Source of the DNA: Streptomyces sp. JHA26
Lineage (GTDB): Bacteria > Actinomycetota > Actinomycetes > Streptomycetales > Streptomycetaceae
Direction: 5' to 3'
DNA: 53,397 nucleotides
Assembly: GCF_002005565.1 (NCBI RefSeq)
Contig: NZ_BDJC01000049.1
Span: 1-53,397, forward strand
Below the pieces are notes generated by a model. That model made no database searches, was not told where the DNA came from, and saw only the letters and a list, made by a program, of their open reading frames with translations. The position numbers were made by a program, and so were the translations under genes. Of this stretch, positions 1 through 7,815 are shown piece by piece. Within the stretch, counting starts at the first letter, position 1. The number at the start of each line of letters is the position of its first letter.

Positions 1-27
1 ATTTCAGGGTCTTTTTGTGAGGCATGA

Positions 28-51
28 GAGCGGGGCCTTTCGGCCCCGCTC
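28..51 (-). terminator. Intrinsic terminator-like hairpin after the DUF58 operon
   Basis: A perfect 10-bp inverted repeat (GAGCGGGGCC / GGCCCCGCTC) with a 4-base loop lies 3 bases beyond the stop codon of the DUF58 gene. Read in the direction of that operon, the loop is GAAA, a stable GNRA tetraloop. No long U-tract follows, as is usual in Streptomyces. It could also act on transcripts entering from the left. Confidence 0.75.
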
Positions 52-54
52 CGG

Positions 55-1365
55 TCACAGGCGGCCCGCGGCCTTCAGTTCCAGATAGGCGTCGGCCAGG
101 GCGGGTGCCAGTTCGTCCGGCGTCGCGTCGACGACCGTCACGCCGTGCCGGCGGAGCTGGTCCGAGGTGCGACGGCGCTCCGCCTCGGCCTGCGCGGCGG
201 CAGCAGCCTCGTACACGGCCTCGGGGTTACCACGGGCCTTCGCCATCCGGGAGATGTACGGGTCCGCCACCGACGCCACGAGGACCGTGTGGCGCTGAGT
301 CAGTCGAGGCAGGACGGGGAGCAGCCCCTCTTCGACCGGTGCCGCGTCGAGTGTCGTGAACAGCACGATCAGGGAGCGCCGAGGGGACGAGCGGAGTGCG
401 GCCGCGGTCAGGCCCCGCGCATCGGTCTCCACAAGCTCCGGCTCCAGGGTCGCCATCGCGTTCACCAGGGAAGGCAGTACGTCGCCTGCCGTCCTGCCCT
501 GGACCAGGGCGCGTACCCGGCGGTCGTAGGCGAGGAGGTCGACGCGGTCGCCGGCGCGGGAGGCCAGGGCGGCCAGGAGCAGCGCGGCGTCCATGGAGGC
601 GTCGAGGCGGGGGGCGTCACCCACGCGGCCGGCGGACGTGCGGCCCGTGTCGAGGACGAGCAGGACGTGCCGGTCGCGTTCGGGGCGCCAGGTGCGTACG
701 GCGACAGCCGACTGGCGGGCTGTGGCGCGCCAGTCGATGGAACGGGTGTCGTCGCCGGGGACGTACTCGCGGAGACTGTCGAACTCCGTGCCCTCGCCAC
801 GGGTGAGCAGGCTGGTGCGGCCGTCGAGCTCACGCAGGCGCGACAGCTTGGACGGGAGGTGCTTGCGGCTGGTGAACGGTGGCAGGACGCGTACCGTCCA
901 GGGGACCTGGTGGGTGCCCTGGCGGGAGAGGAGGCCCAAGGGGCCGTAGGAGCGGATCGTGACGCGGTCCGTCCGGCGGTCGCCGCGGCGGGTGGGCCGT
1001 AGGCGCGTGGTCACACGTCGGCGTTCACCCGGGGGAACCGTCAGGCGGTGGCGGGAGGCCGCCGTCTCCGTACCGGGTTGCCAACTGCTGGGCGGCCAGG
1101 CGTCGCGGAGGTGGGCGCGGAGCGGACGGCCGGACGGGTTGGCGACGGTCAGGGTGACGTCGGCGCTCTCGCCCAGGCGTGCGGAGGTGTCGCCGGAGCG
1201 GGCCAGGCGCAGGCGTCGTACCGGGGCGGCCAGGGCGAAGTCGCAGGCGCAGGCCAGTGCCAGCGGGGCGTTGACCGCGAGGATGCCCGTCCAGCCGGGG
1301 TCCCAGATGCCGACGGGGACGGAGCCGAGGGCCGCGAGGAGGGCGGCGCGTCCGGTGAGTGCCAT
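55..1365 (-). CDS. DUF58 domain-containing membrane-anchored protein
   Basis: This 436-residue protein begins with a hydrophobic region (about residues 5-45). It carries the DUF58 signature around residues 191-218 (GEGTEFDSLREY, then GDDTRSIDWRATAR), followed by a von Willebrand A-like core beginning LVLDTGR. The strict DxSxS metal-site motif is not preserved there. DUF58 proteins are regularly paired with MoxR ATPases and are thought to act as membrane-side partners in assembly or metal-insertion chaperoning; the client here is unknown. The ATG overlaps the TGA of the moxR-like gene (ATGA), so the two are translationally coupled. It is the last gene of the operon and is followed by a hairpin. 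Confidence 0.9.
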   Translation of the reverse strand: MALTGRAALLAALGSVPVGIWDPGWTGILAVNAPLALACACDFALAAPVRRLRLARSGDTSARLGESADVTLTVANPSGRPLRAHLRDAWPPSSWQPGTETAASRHRLTVPPGERRRVTTRLRPTRRGDRRTDRVTIRSYGPLGLLSRQGTHQVPWTVRVLPPFTSRKHLPSKLSRLRELDGRTSLLTRGEGTEFDSLREYVPGDDTRSIDWRATARQSAVAVRTWRPERDRHVLLVLDTGRTSAGRVGDAPRLDASMDAALLLAALASRAGDRVDLLAYDRRVRALVQGRTAGDVLPSLVNAMATLEPELVETDARGLTAAALRSSPRRSLIVLFTTLDAAPVEEGLLPVLPRLTQRHTVLVASVADPYISRMAKARGNPEAVYEAAAAAQAEAERRRTSDQLRRHGVTVVDATPDELAPALADAYLELKAAGRL

Positions 1366-2357
1366 CAGCGGGGGACGGGGACGTGGGCGAGGATCGCGTT
1401 GATGACGGAGTCGGCGGTCACGCCTTCCATCTCGGCCTCCGGGCGGAGCTGGACGCGGTGGCGGAGGGTGGGAAGGGCGAGGGCCTTCACGTCGTCGGGG
1501 GTGACGTAGTCGCGGCCCGTGAGCCAGGCCCATGCCCGGGACGTCGACAGCAGGGCCGTGGCCCCGCGGGGGGACACGCCGAGGGTGAGGGAGGGCGACT
1601 CGCGGGTGGCGCGGCAGATGTCGACGACGTAGGCCGTGATCTCCGGGTGGACCGTCGTCTTGGCGACCTCGACGCGGGCCGCTTCCAGGTCGGCGGCGTT
1701 CGCGACGGGGCGTACGCCGGCGGCGTGCAGGTCGCGCGGGTCGAAGCCGGCGGCGTGGCGGGTGAGGACGTCGATCTCGTCCTGGCGGGAGGGGAGCGGG
1801 ACGGTCAGCTTGAGGAGGAAGCGGTCCAGCTGCGCCTCCGGCAGGGGGTAGGTGCCCTCGTACTCGACCGGGTTCTGGGTCGCGGCGACCAGGAACGGCT
1901 CGGGGAGCGGGCGGGGGGTGCCGTCGACGGTGACCTGGCGTTCCTCCATGGCCTCGAGGAGGGACGACTGGGTCTTCGGGGGCGTGCGGTTGATCTCGTC
2001 GGCGAGGAGCAGGTTGGTGAAGGCCGGGCCGGGCTGGAAGGAGAACTCGGCGGTGCGGGCGTCGTAGACCAGGGAGCCGGTGACGTCGCTGGGCATCAGG
2101 TCGGGGGTGAACTGGACGCGCTTGGTGTCGAGCTCCAGGGAGGCGGCCAGGGCGCGGACCAGGAGGGTCTTGGCGACGCCGGGGACGCCTTCGAGGAGGA
2201 CGTGGCCGCGGCACAGGAGGGCGACGACGAGACCGGTCACGGCGGCGTCCTGGCCGACCACGGCCTTGGCGATCTCGGCGCGCAGGGCCTCGAGGGCGGT
2301 GCGGGCGGTGCCCGGGGCCCCGGTCTGCCCGGCGTTGTCAGTGGTCGGGTCCATCAT
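1365..2357 (-). CDS. MoxR family AAA+ ATPase
   Basis: This 330-residue MoxR-type AAA+ ATPase has a Walker A motif GVPGVAKT (Lys63), a Walker B motif LLLADEINRTPPK, and the following MoxR signature SLLEAMEERQVTVDG. The sensor segment AATQNPVEYEGTYPLPEAQLDRF is also clear. MoxR proteins are cytoplasmic ATP-driven chaperones that commonly work with DUF58/VWA partners, and here such a partner is the next gene. Two consecutive ATG codons are available (2357 or 2354). The first overlaps the stop of the DUF4350 gene by 4 bases, so it is preferred. Both neighbouring junctions are ATGA overlaps, indicating one operon. Confidence 0.93.
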   Translation of the reverse strand: MMDPTTDNAGQTGAPGTARTALEALRAEIAKAVVGQDAAVTGLVVALLCRGHVLLEGVPGVAKTLLVRALAASLELDTKRVQFTPDLMPSDVTGSLVYDARTAEFSFQPGPAFTNLLLADEINRTPPKTQSSLLEAMEERQVTVDGTPRPLPEPFLVAATQNPVEYEGTYPLPEAQLDRFLLKLTVPLPSRQDEIDVLTRHAAGFDPRDLHAAGVRPVANAADLEAARVEVAKTTVHPEITAYVVDICRATRESPSLTLGVSPRGATALLSTSRAWAWLTGRDYVTPDDVKALALPTLRHRVQLRPEAEMEGVTADSVINAILAHVPVPR

Positions 2358-3562
2358 GGACGGCGTACCTCTCTTTCGAGGGCGTCGAGGTGGTCGGCGA
2401 GGGCTGTGAGCGCCGCGTCGTCGCCGGGCGGCGGGCCGTAGAGGAGGGCGTGCAGGGACTGTCCGTCGCCGCGGAGGCGGGCGGACAGTGCGGGGAGCAG
2501 GGCCTCGGGCGCGTGCGCCTGGGCGACGGGGACGCCTACGAGGGGGGCGAGGCGGGTGCGGGTGGCGGAGCGAAGAGCGGTGGCGGCGCGGTCGCGGGCG
2601 TTGGCCTTGCGGTAGAGGCGGGCGTGGCCTTCGGTGGTTTCGGAGGCGCGGATCGCCACGGGGAGTTGTTCGGGTACCAGGGGGCCGAATCGGCGTGCCC
2701 GCCACAGGGCGGCGAGGACGGCGGCGACGAGGAGTTGCAGGGTGCCCCACAGCCAGCCGGAGGGGAGCAGCTCGAAGAAGCCGCGCTCCTCGTCCGGGGC
2801 GGGGGCGTCGGAGAGCGAGGGGAGGTACCAGACCAGATGGGGGCGGGAACCGAGGAGTTGGAGGGCGAGCGAGGCGTTGCCGTGCTCGTCGAGGCGGTTG
2901 TTGCGGAGGATGTCGTCCGCGCCGAGGACGATCGTGTCGCCCGGGGTCGCTTCGCCGGACGCTGCCGGTGTCTCGGGGAGGCGGAGCAGGGTGGCCAGGC
3001 GGTGGCTGGGGTAGCAGACGTCCGCCCGCGGGTGGGTGCTGGTGTAGCGGATGCCGCCCGTGTCGGCGGTGCCCGCGCGGCGGGCGGCGGGCAGGTCGCA
3101 GTCGGGGGACAGCGTCGAGTCGAAGCTGAGGACGGGGTCGGCGGTGACGCCGGGGGCGAGCCGTTCGACGGAGGAACCGCCGGGGGCCACGAGGACCGTG
3201 CGTCCGCCGGAGCCGGCGGTCGCGGAGCGCAGCGCGGTCTGCTGGTGTTCGGTCAGCAGGTCGGGGACGGCCACCAGCAGGGTGGTGTCCGGGCCGGTCG
3301 CGGCGCGGGCGTCGTCCAGGGTGGTGACCACCCGGGTGGACACGCCCCGGTCGGCGAGGAGTTCGGCGACGGCCCGGCTGCCGTAGGGGTCGGCGGAGCG
3401 CGGGTCGAGTTCGCCGTGCCGGGCGTCGGAGCGGACGACGGCGATCGCGACGGCGCCGGTGAGGAGCAGCACGAGCGCGAGCGTGAGGCCTCGCGCGCGG
3501 GTCCACAGCCGGCGGGCGGTGGGCGAGGCCGAGGTGGTGGGGAGCGTGGCCTCGTCGGTCAT
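2354..3562 (-). CDS. DUF4350 domain-containing membrane protein
   Basis: This 402-residue protein has one transmembrane segment near residues 26-44, a long extracytoplasmic DUF4350 region (after DPRSADPYGSRAVAELL) and a second membrane helix near residue 275. A cytoplasmic tail follows. DUF4350 proteins are regular members of actinobacterial MoxR-DUF58-DUF4129 operons, and their biochemical role is unknown. The start overlaps the DUF4129 stop codon (ATGA) and the stop overlaps the MoxR start in the same way. Confidence 0.87.
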   Translation of the reverse strand: MTDEATLPTTSASPTARRLWTRARGLTLALVLLLTGAVAIAVVRSDARHGELDPRSADPYGSRAVAELLADRGVSTRVVTTLDDARAATGPDTTLLVAVPDLLTEHQQTALRSATAGSGGRTVLVAPGGSSVERLAPGVTADPVLSFDSTLSPDCDLPAARRAGTADTGGIRYTSTHPRADVCYPSHRLATLLRLPETPAASGEATPGDTIVLGADDILRNNRLDEHGNASLALQLLGSRPHLVWYLPSLSDAPAPDEERGFFELLPSGWLWGTLQLLVAAVLAALWRARRFGPLVPEQLPVAIRASETTEGHARLYRKANARDRAATALRSATRTRLAPLVGVPVAQAHAPEALLPALSARLRGDGQSLHALLYGPPPGDDAALTALADHLDALEREVRRP

Positions 3563-4332
3563 CCGGCGGCTCCCGGGCGGGTGTGCGGGCCGTTCGCGTC
3601 GCCGGGGGCGCTGCCGGCCGGGTGCGGTGTGCTGCGTTCCAGGTCGCGGTCGAGGTCGGCCAGGCGCCGGTACGACTGTTCGGTGCCGGGCCGGCCGCCG
3701 TAGGTGACGTCGTCGAAGTCCCGGGCCGCGGTGTGCAGCCGGTCGCCGTGGGCGGGCAGGGCGCGGCCGGCCTCGGTGGCCGCCTCGTCGGCGGTGCGGC
3801 CGGGGCGGATGTCGAGGAGGGCGCGTTCCTCCAGGGCGCGGACGACGGCCCGCATGCGTTCCTGGACGGCCCGGTTCCAGTGACCCTGGGCGGCGTGCGC
3901 CTCGGCGGCGGCGCGGTGGTCGGCGGCGCTGCGGGGGCGGTCGTCGAACAGGGCGGGAGCGGAGGCGGGCGTGCGGCGCGGGGTGCCCAGGCGCCACCAG
4001 AGGGCGCCCAGTACCGCCAGGACGGCCAGGATGACGACGATCAGGCCGAGTGTCCCTCCGGGCGTCGCGGTGGAGGCCCTGCCGAACAGCTCGTCGATCC
4101 AGTCCCAGAGGGCGTTCAGGGCCCGCTGGAACCAACTGGGGTCGTTCTCGTGGTACATGCGCTTGGACAGCTCGCGGCGCGCCGCCTCCCGTGCGGGGTC
4201 GCGTGGAGTCGTCACCGGCGGTTCGTCACTGGAGCGTGCCAGGGACAGCGCGGAGGTGTCGCCGGCGCGCAGCAACGTCCGTACGGCGGTGCGTGGCAGC
4301 ACCTCTGTGAGAACTCCCCCCGTCGGTCTCAC
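3559..4332 (-). CDS. DUF4129 domain-containing membrane protein
   Basis: This 257-residue protein starts at GTG. It has a single strong membrane segment around residues 93-114 and a C-terminal cytoplasmic DUF4129 domain with a helical, TPR-like RAAAEAHAAQGHWNRAVQERMRA core. Proteins of this family sit with MoxR, DUF58 and DUF4350 proteins in actinobacteria and probably form the membrane part of that complex; this is inference from conserved gene order. The gene begins 4 bases after the stop of the upstream membrane-protein gene, which puts all five genes in one transcription unit. Confidence 0.87.
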   Translation of the reverse strand: MRPTGGVLTEVLPRTAVRTLLRAGDTSALSLARSSDEPPVTTPRDPAREAARRELSKRMYHENDPSWFQRALNALWDWIDELFGRASTATPGGTLGLIVVILAVLAVLGALWWRLGTPRRTPASAPALFDDRPRSAADHRAAAEAHAAQGHWNRAVQERMRAVVRALEERALLDIRPGRTADEAATEAGRALPAHGDRLHTAARDFDDVTYGGRPGTEQSYRRLADLDRDLERSTPHPAGSAPGDANGPHTRPGAAG

Positions 4333-4336
4333 CGCA

Positions 4337-5644
4337 TCAGCTTCCCGGGACGGGGCCGGGGCTGCCGGGGTCCTGGATGCCGGCGGCGCGGGCCAGTTCG
4401 AGATCGAGGGCCTCGCGGCGGATGCGCTGGTCGATGTAGAGGAGCACCGTGACGCCCGCCGTGATCGGGAAAGTGATCATGGAGCCGATCACCGAGCCGA
4501 TGCCGCTGACGACGAGGAAGGTCCAGCCGAGGCCGCCGCCGCCCTCGAGGAATCCGCTGACCCCGTCGCCGCTGAGGGCGGCGGCGAGGAAGGTGAAGGG
4601 GATGACGATGATCGACGCGACGATGTTCGCGATGACCGTCGCGAGCAGCTGGATGCCGAAGATCCGCCACCAGGAGCCGCGCACCAGCCTGGTCGAGCGG
4701 CTCAGCGCCTTCTTGATGCCCTGCTTCTCCAGCATCAGTGCGGGGGAGGCCAGGGAGAAGCGGACCATGAGCCAGACGGCGACGAGGCCGCCCGCCATGA
4801 AGCCCAGGGCGGCCAGGGCCACGCCTGCTCCGCCGTCCGCCGTGGCGGTGACGAGGAGACCGGGCAGCATGCCGGTCAGGAGGAGGCCGGCGACCGTCAG
4901 CAGCAGCAGGACGATCAGGCCGAACAGTTTGATCACCTGAGGGCGGGCGTCCCGCCAGGCCTCGCGGGTGGTCACCGGCCTGCCGAGGACGGCGCGGCTG
5001 GTGACGGTGGTCAGCAGGGCCGTGGCGACGACGGTGCCGATCAGGGAGACCAGGAAGATGACGCCCGAGTGGATCGTGGTGGCGGTGAGCGCGTCGGCGA
5101 GTTCGCTCAGGGTGGCGTCGGGGTCGTTGAGGACGTCGGAGCCGGTGTCGTCCAGGACGAGGCCCTGGAGGAGTACGACGACGACCTCGGTGAAGATCGC
5201 GACGGTCAGCGAGATGCCGAGGACCGTGCGCCAGTGGGTGCGCATGGTGGAGACCGCGCCGTCGAGGATCTCGCCGACGCCGAGCGGACGGAGCGGGATC
5301 ACGCCGGGCTTGGCCGCGGGCGGGGGGCCGCCCCAGCCTGCTCCCCAGCCGTAGCCGGGGCTGCCGTAGCCACCGCCCTGGCCGCCGTGTCCGCCCGGGG
5401 GCGGGGCGCCCCAGCCGGAGCGGGGCGGTGGGGGAGGCGGGGTCTGGCCGGGGCCGGCGGGTGCGGACCACCGGCCGGGGGGCGGCTGCTCCTTGGACCA
5501 CTTCGTGCCGGGGCTCGCCGGTTCCGTGTTCGGCCGGTCCGTGGGCTCGCCGGTTCCCGGACGGTCGGCGGGGCCGGACGCGCCGGGCTCCTGCCCGTCG
5601 GACGGGGCGGATCCGGGCGAGGTCCAGCCCGGAGTGTCGTTCAT
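4337..5644 (-). CDS. Glycerophosphoryl diester phosphodiesterase-type membrane-domain protein
   Basis: This 435-residue protein has a proline/glycine-rich N-terminus of about 110 residues, including a run of six prolines and GYG/GGG repeats, followed by six or so hydrophobic helices. The segment after PLRPLGVGEILDGAVSTMR resembles the integral-membrane domain found fused to some glycerophosphodiester phosphodiesterases. No catalytic phosphodiesterase domain is present, so it should not be called an enzyme. It lies at the head of the MoxR/DUF58 operon. The ATG at 5644 precedes the proline-rich region and diverges from mtnA across about 140 bases. Confidence 0.82.
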   Translation of the reverse strand: MNDTPGWTSPGSAPSDGQEPGASGPADRPGTGEPTDRPNTEPASPGTKWSKEQPPPGRWSAPAGPGQTPPPPPPRSGWGAPPPGGHGGQGGGYGSPGYGWGAGWGGPPPAAKPGVIPLRPLGVGEILDGAVSTMRTHWRTVLGISLTVAIFTEVVVVLLQGLVLDDTGSDVLNDPDATLSELADALTATTIHSGVIFLVSLIGTVVATALLTTVTSRAVLGRPVTTREAWRDARPQVIKLFGLIVLLLLTVAGLLLTGMLPGLLVTATADGGAGVALAALGFMAGGLVAVWLMVRFSLASPALMLEKQGIKKALSRSTRLVRGSWWRIFGIQLLATVIANIVASIIVIPFTFLAAALSGDGVSGFLEGGGGLGWTFLVVSGIGSVIGSMITFPITAGVTVLLYIDQRIRREALDLELARAAGIQDPGSPGPVPGS

Positions 5645-5785
5645 CGTCGCTCCTTCACGGTGCCCTTCCGCGGTCGTGGCGGCAGGTTGGCAGCCATGGT
5701 GCCATGGGGTGGCCGGCTGCGGACCGGGCGAGGTGGGGGGCAGTGCACCTTCTATGGTCCACCGGAATGGGGGCAGACTGACCGC

Positions 5786-6928
5786 ATGGCTGATCTGTAC
5801 GCGCAAAGCGGCGAGGACAAGCGGCCGGCCGGGATACCTGCCCTCCGCTGGGAGGAACCCCCCGAGGGCCCGGTGCTGGTCCTGCTGGACCAGACGAGGC
5901 TGCCGGCCGAGGAGGTCGAGCTGGTCTGCACGGACCCGTCCGCGTTGGTGGAGGCGATCCGCTCGCTCGCCGTGCGCGGGGCACCGTTGCTGGGCATCGC
6001 GGGTGCCTACGGGGTCGCGCTCGCCGCCGTCCGGGGCTTCGAGGTGGAGGAGGCCGCCGCCGCGCTGGCGGGGGCACGCCCCACCGCGGTGAACCTCGCG
6101 GTGGGCGTGCGCCGGGCGAAGGCCGCCCACCAGGAGGCGCTCGCCAGGACCGGCGACGCCCGGCAGGCCGCCTCGGCGGCGCTGGCCGCGGCGCGGGCGC
6201 TCCACGAGGAGGACGCCGAGGCCAGTGCCCGGATGGCGGGGCACGGGCTGGCGTTGCTGGACGAGCTGCTGCCCGCCGGCGGGCACCGCGTCCTCACGCA
6301 CTGCAACACCGGGGCGCTGGTGTCGGGCGGTGAGGGGACGGCGTTCGCGGTGGCGCTCGCCGCGCACCGGGCGGGGCGGTTGAGGCGCCTGTGGGTGGAC
6401 GAGACGCGTCCGCTGTTGCAGGGCGCGCGCCTGACGGCCTACGAGGCGGCGCGCAACGGCATTCCGTACACCCTGCTCACCGACAGCGCGGCCGGTTCGC
6501 TGTTCGCGGCGGGTGAGGTGGACGCGGTGCTGATCGGGGCGGACCGGATCGCGGCCGACGGCTCGGTGGCGAACAAGGTGGGCAGCTATCCGCTCGCGGT
6601 GCTGGCGCGGTACCACCATGTGCCGTTCGTCGTGGTGGCGCCGGTGACGACGGTGGACGCGGGGACGCGGAACGGGGCGTCCATCGAGGTCGAGCAGCGC
6701 CCCGGCCACGAGGTGACCGAGGTGACGGTTCCCCAGGTCCCGGTGACGGGAGCGGGAGGCGGGATCCCGGTGGCCCCCCTGGGGACGCAGGCGTACAACC
6801 CGGCGTTCGACGTGACGCCGCCCGAGCTGGTGACGGCGATCGTCACCGAGCGGGGCGTGGTCTCGCCCGTGACGGCCGAGGCCCTCGCCGAGGTGGTTGC
6901 CGGGTCGCGGATGCCGTCCACCGGGTGA
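5786..6928 (+). CDS. mtnA: S-methyl-5-thioribose-1-phosphate isomerase
   Basis: This 380-residue enzyme would convert 5-methylthioribose 1-phosphate to 5-methylthioribulose 1-phosphate in the methionine salvage pathway, in the cytoplasm. It belongs to the eIF2B-related aldose-phosphate isomerase family. Visible family motifs are VRGAPLLGIAGAYG, THCNTGAL with the putative catalytic Cys173, and VLIGADRIAADGSVANKVG with the catalytic Asp253. The ATG at 5786 gives the usual family length. It has no strong Shine-Dalgarno sequence, so translation may be leaderless or weakly initiated. No other salvage genes flank it; mtrA follows about 200 bases downstream. Confidence 0.95.
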   Translation: MADLYAQSGEDKRPAGIPALRWEEPPEGPVLVLLDQTRLPAEEVELVCTDPSALVEAIRSLAVRGAPLLGIAGAYGVALAAVRGFEVEEAAAALAGARPTAVNLAVGVRRAKAAHQEALARTGDARQAASAALAAARALHEEDAEASARMAGHGLALLDELLPAGGHRVLTHCNTGALVSGGEGTAFAVALAAHRAGRLRRLWVDETRPLLQGARLTAYEAARNGIPYTLLTDSAAGSLFAAGEVDAVLIGADRIAADGSVANKVGSYPLAVLARYHHVPFVVVAPVTTVDAGTRNGASIEVEQRPGHEVTEVTVPQVPVTGAGGGIPVAPLGTQAYNPAFDVTPPELVTAIVTERGVVSPVTAEALAEVVAGSRMPSTG

Positions 6929-7069
6929 CGGGGGCTCTACGGAGCGTTCGCGGGGCGGGTGAGCGGTGCCTGCGGTGCGTAGTGCGTCGCGGACGCGCGG
7001 TGAGACCGGGCCCGGTCCGGGGCGGTGGCGGTGGAGCGGGGCAGACAGTGACGGCCCCGTACGACTATC

Positions 7070-7085
7070 GTCACAGGCCAGTGAC
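7070..7085. promoter_or_regulatory. Palindromic GTCAC-N6-GTGAC site upstream of mtrA
   Basis: GTCAC and GTGAC form a perfect 5-bp inverted repeat spaced by 6 bases, centred about 47 bases before the mtrA start. Another GTGAC begins at 7048. MtrA proteins in actinobacteria bind repeats containing GTCAC-like half sites, so an autoregulatory site is plausible. Binding cannot be shown from sequence alone. Confidence 0.35.
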
Positions 7086-7124
7086 CTCGCTCACCAGCGC
7101 CTCTGTCGTCGTTACGAGAATGGG

Positions 7125-7814
7125 ATGATGTCGTTTATGAAGGGACGAGTCCTTGTCGTCGACGACGACACCGCACTGGCCGAGATGCTCGGCATTGTGC
7201 TGCGTGGTGAGGGTTTTGAGCCGTCGTTCGTAGCCGACGGCGACAAGGCGCTGGCCGCCTTCCGTGAGGCCAAGCCCGATCTGGTGCTGCTCGACCTGAT
7301 GCTGCCCGGTCGGGACGGCATCGAGGTCTGCCGTCTGATCAGGGCGGAGTCCGGCGTGCCGATCGTGATGCTGACGGCCAAGAGCGACACCGTCGACGTG
7401 GTGGTGGGGCTGGAGTCGGGCGCCGACGACTACATCGTGAAGCCGTTCAAGCCGAAGGAGCTGGTGGCCCGGATCCGGGCGCGGCTGCGGAGGTCGGAGG
7501 AGCCGGCGCCGGAGCAGCTCGCCATCGGCGACCTGGTGATCGACGTGGCGGGGCACTCCGTGAAGCGGGACGGGCAGTCGATCGCGCTGACGCCGCTGGA
7601 GTTCGACCTGCTGGTCGCGCTGGCCCGCAAGCCGTGGCAGGTGTTCACCCGTGAGGTGCTCCTCGAGCAGGTCTGGGGTTACCGGCACGCGGCGGACACC
7701 CGGCTGGTCAACGTGCATGTGCAGCGGCTGCGCTCCAAGGTCGAGAAGGACCCGGAGAAGCCGGAGATCGTGGTGACCGTCCGTGGTGTCGGTTACAAGG
7801 CCGGACCGAGCTGA
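7125..7814 (+). CDS. mtrA: Response regulator MtrA (OmpR/PhoB family)
   Basis: This 229-residue two-component regulator has a receiver domain (acidic DDD at 13-15, phospho-acceptor Asp57 in LVLLDLMLPG, Lys in IVKPFKPKEL) and a C-terminal winged-helix DNA-binding domain ending LRSKVEKDPEKP and VRGVGYK. MtrA is a conserved actinobacterial regulator linking cell-wall homeostasis, division and, in Streptomyces, development and antibiotic production. Its kinase MtrB follows after a single base. Several in-frame ATGs exist (7125, 7128, 7137); 7125 gives 229 residues, which I believe is the usual Streptomyces annotation, while MKGRVL at 7137 would renumber the acceptor to Asp53. Confidence 0.97.
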   Translation: MMSFMKGRVLVVDDDTALAEMLGIVLRGEGFEPSFVADGDKALAAFREAKPDLVLLDLMLPGRDGIEVCRLIRAESGVPIVMLTAKSDTVDVVVGLESGADDYIVKPFKPKELVARIRARLRRSEEPAPEQLAIGDLVIDVAGHSVKRDGQSIALTPLEFDLLVALARKPWQVFTREVLLEQVWGYRHAADTRLVNVHVQRLRSKVEKDPEKPEIVVTVRGVGYKAGPS

Positions 7815-7815
7815 C

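Noticed and set aside
5694..5707. CCATGG-TG-CCATGG repeat between mtnA and the divergent membrane protein gene.
   Set aside because: Short and self-palindromic; no spacing or family match to a known regulator.
3971..5785. In-frame upstream extension of mtnA by about 600 residues.
   Set aside because: It runs antisense through two membrane-protein genes and has no conserved sequence; the ATG at 5786 gives the family length.
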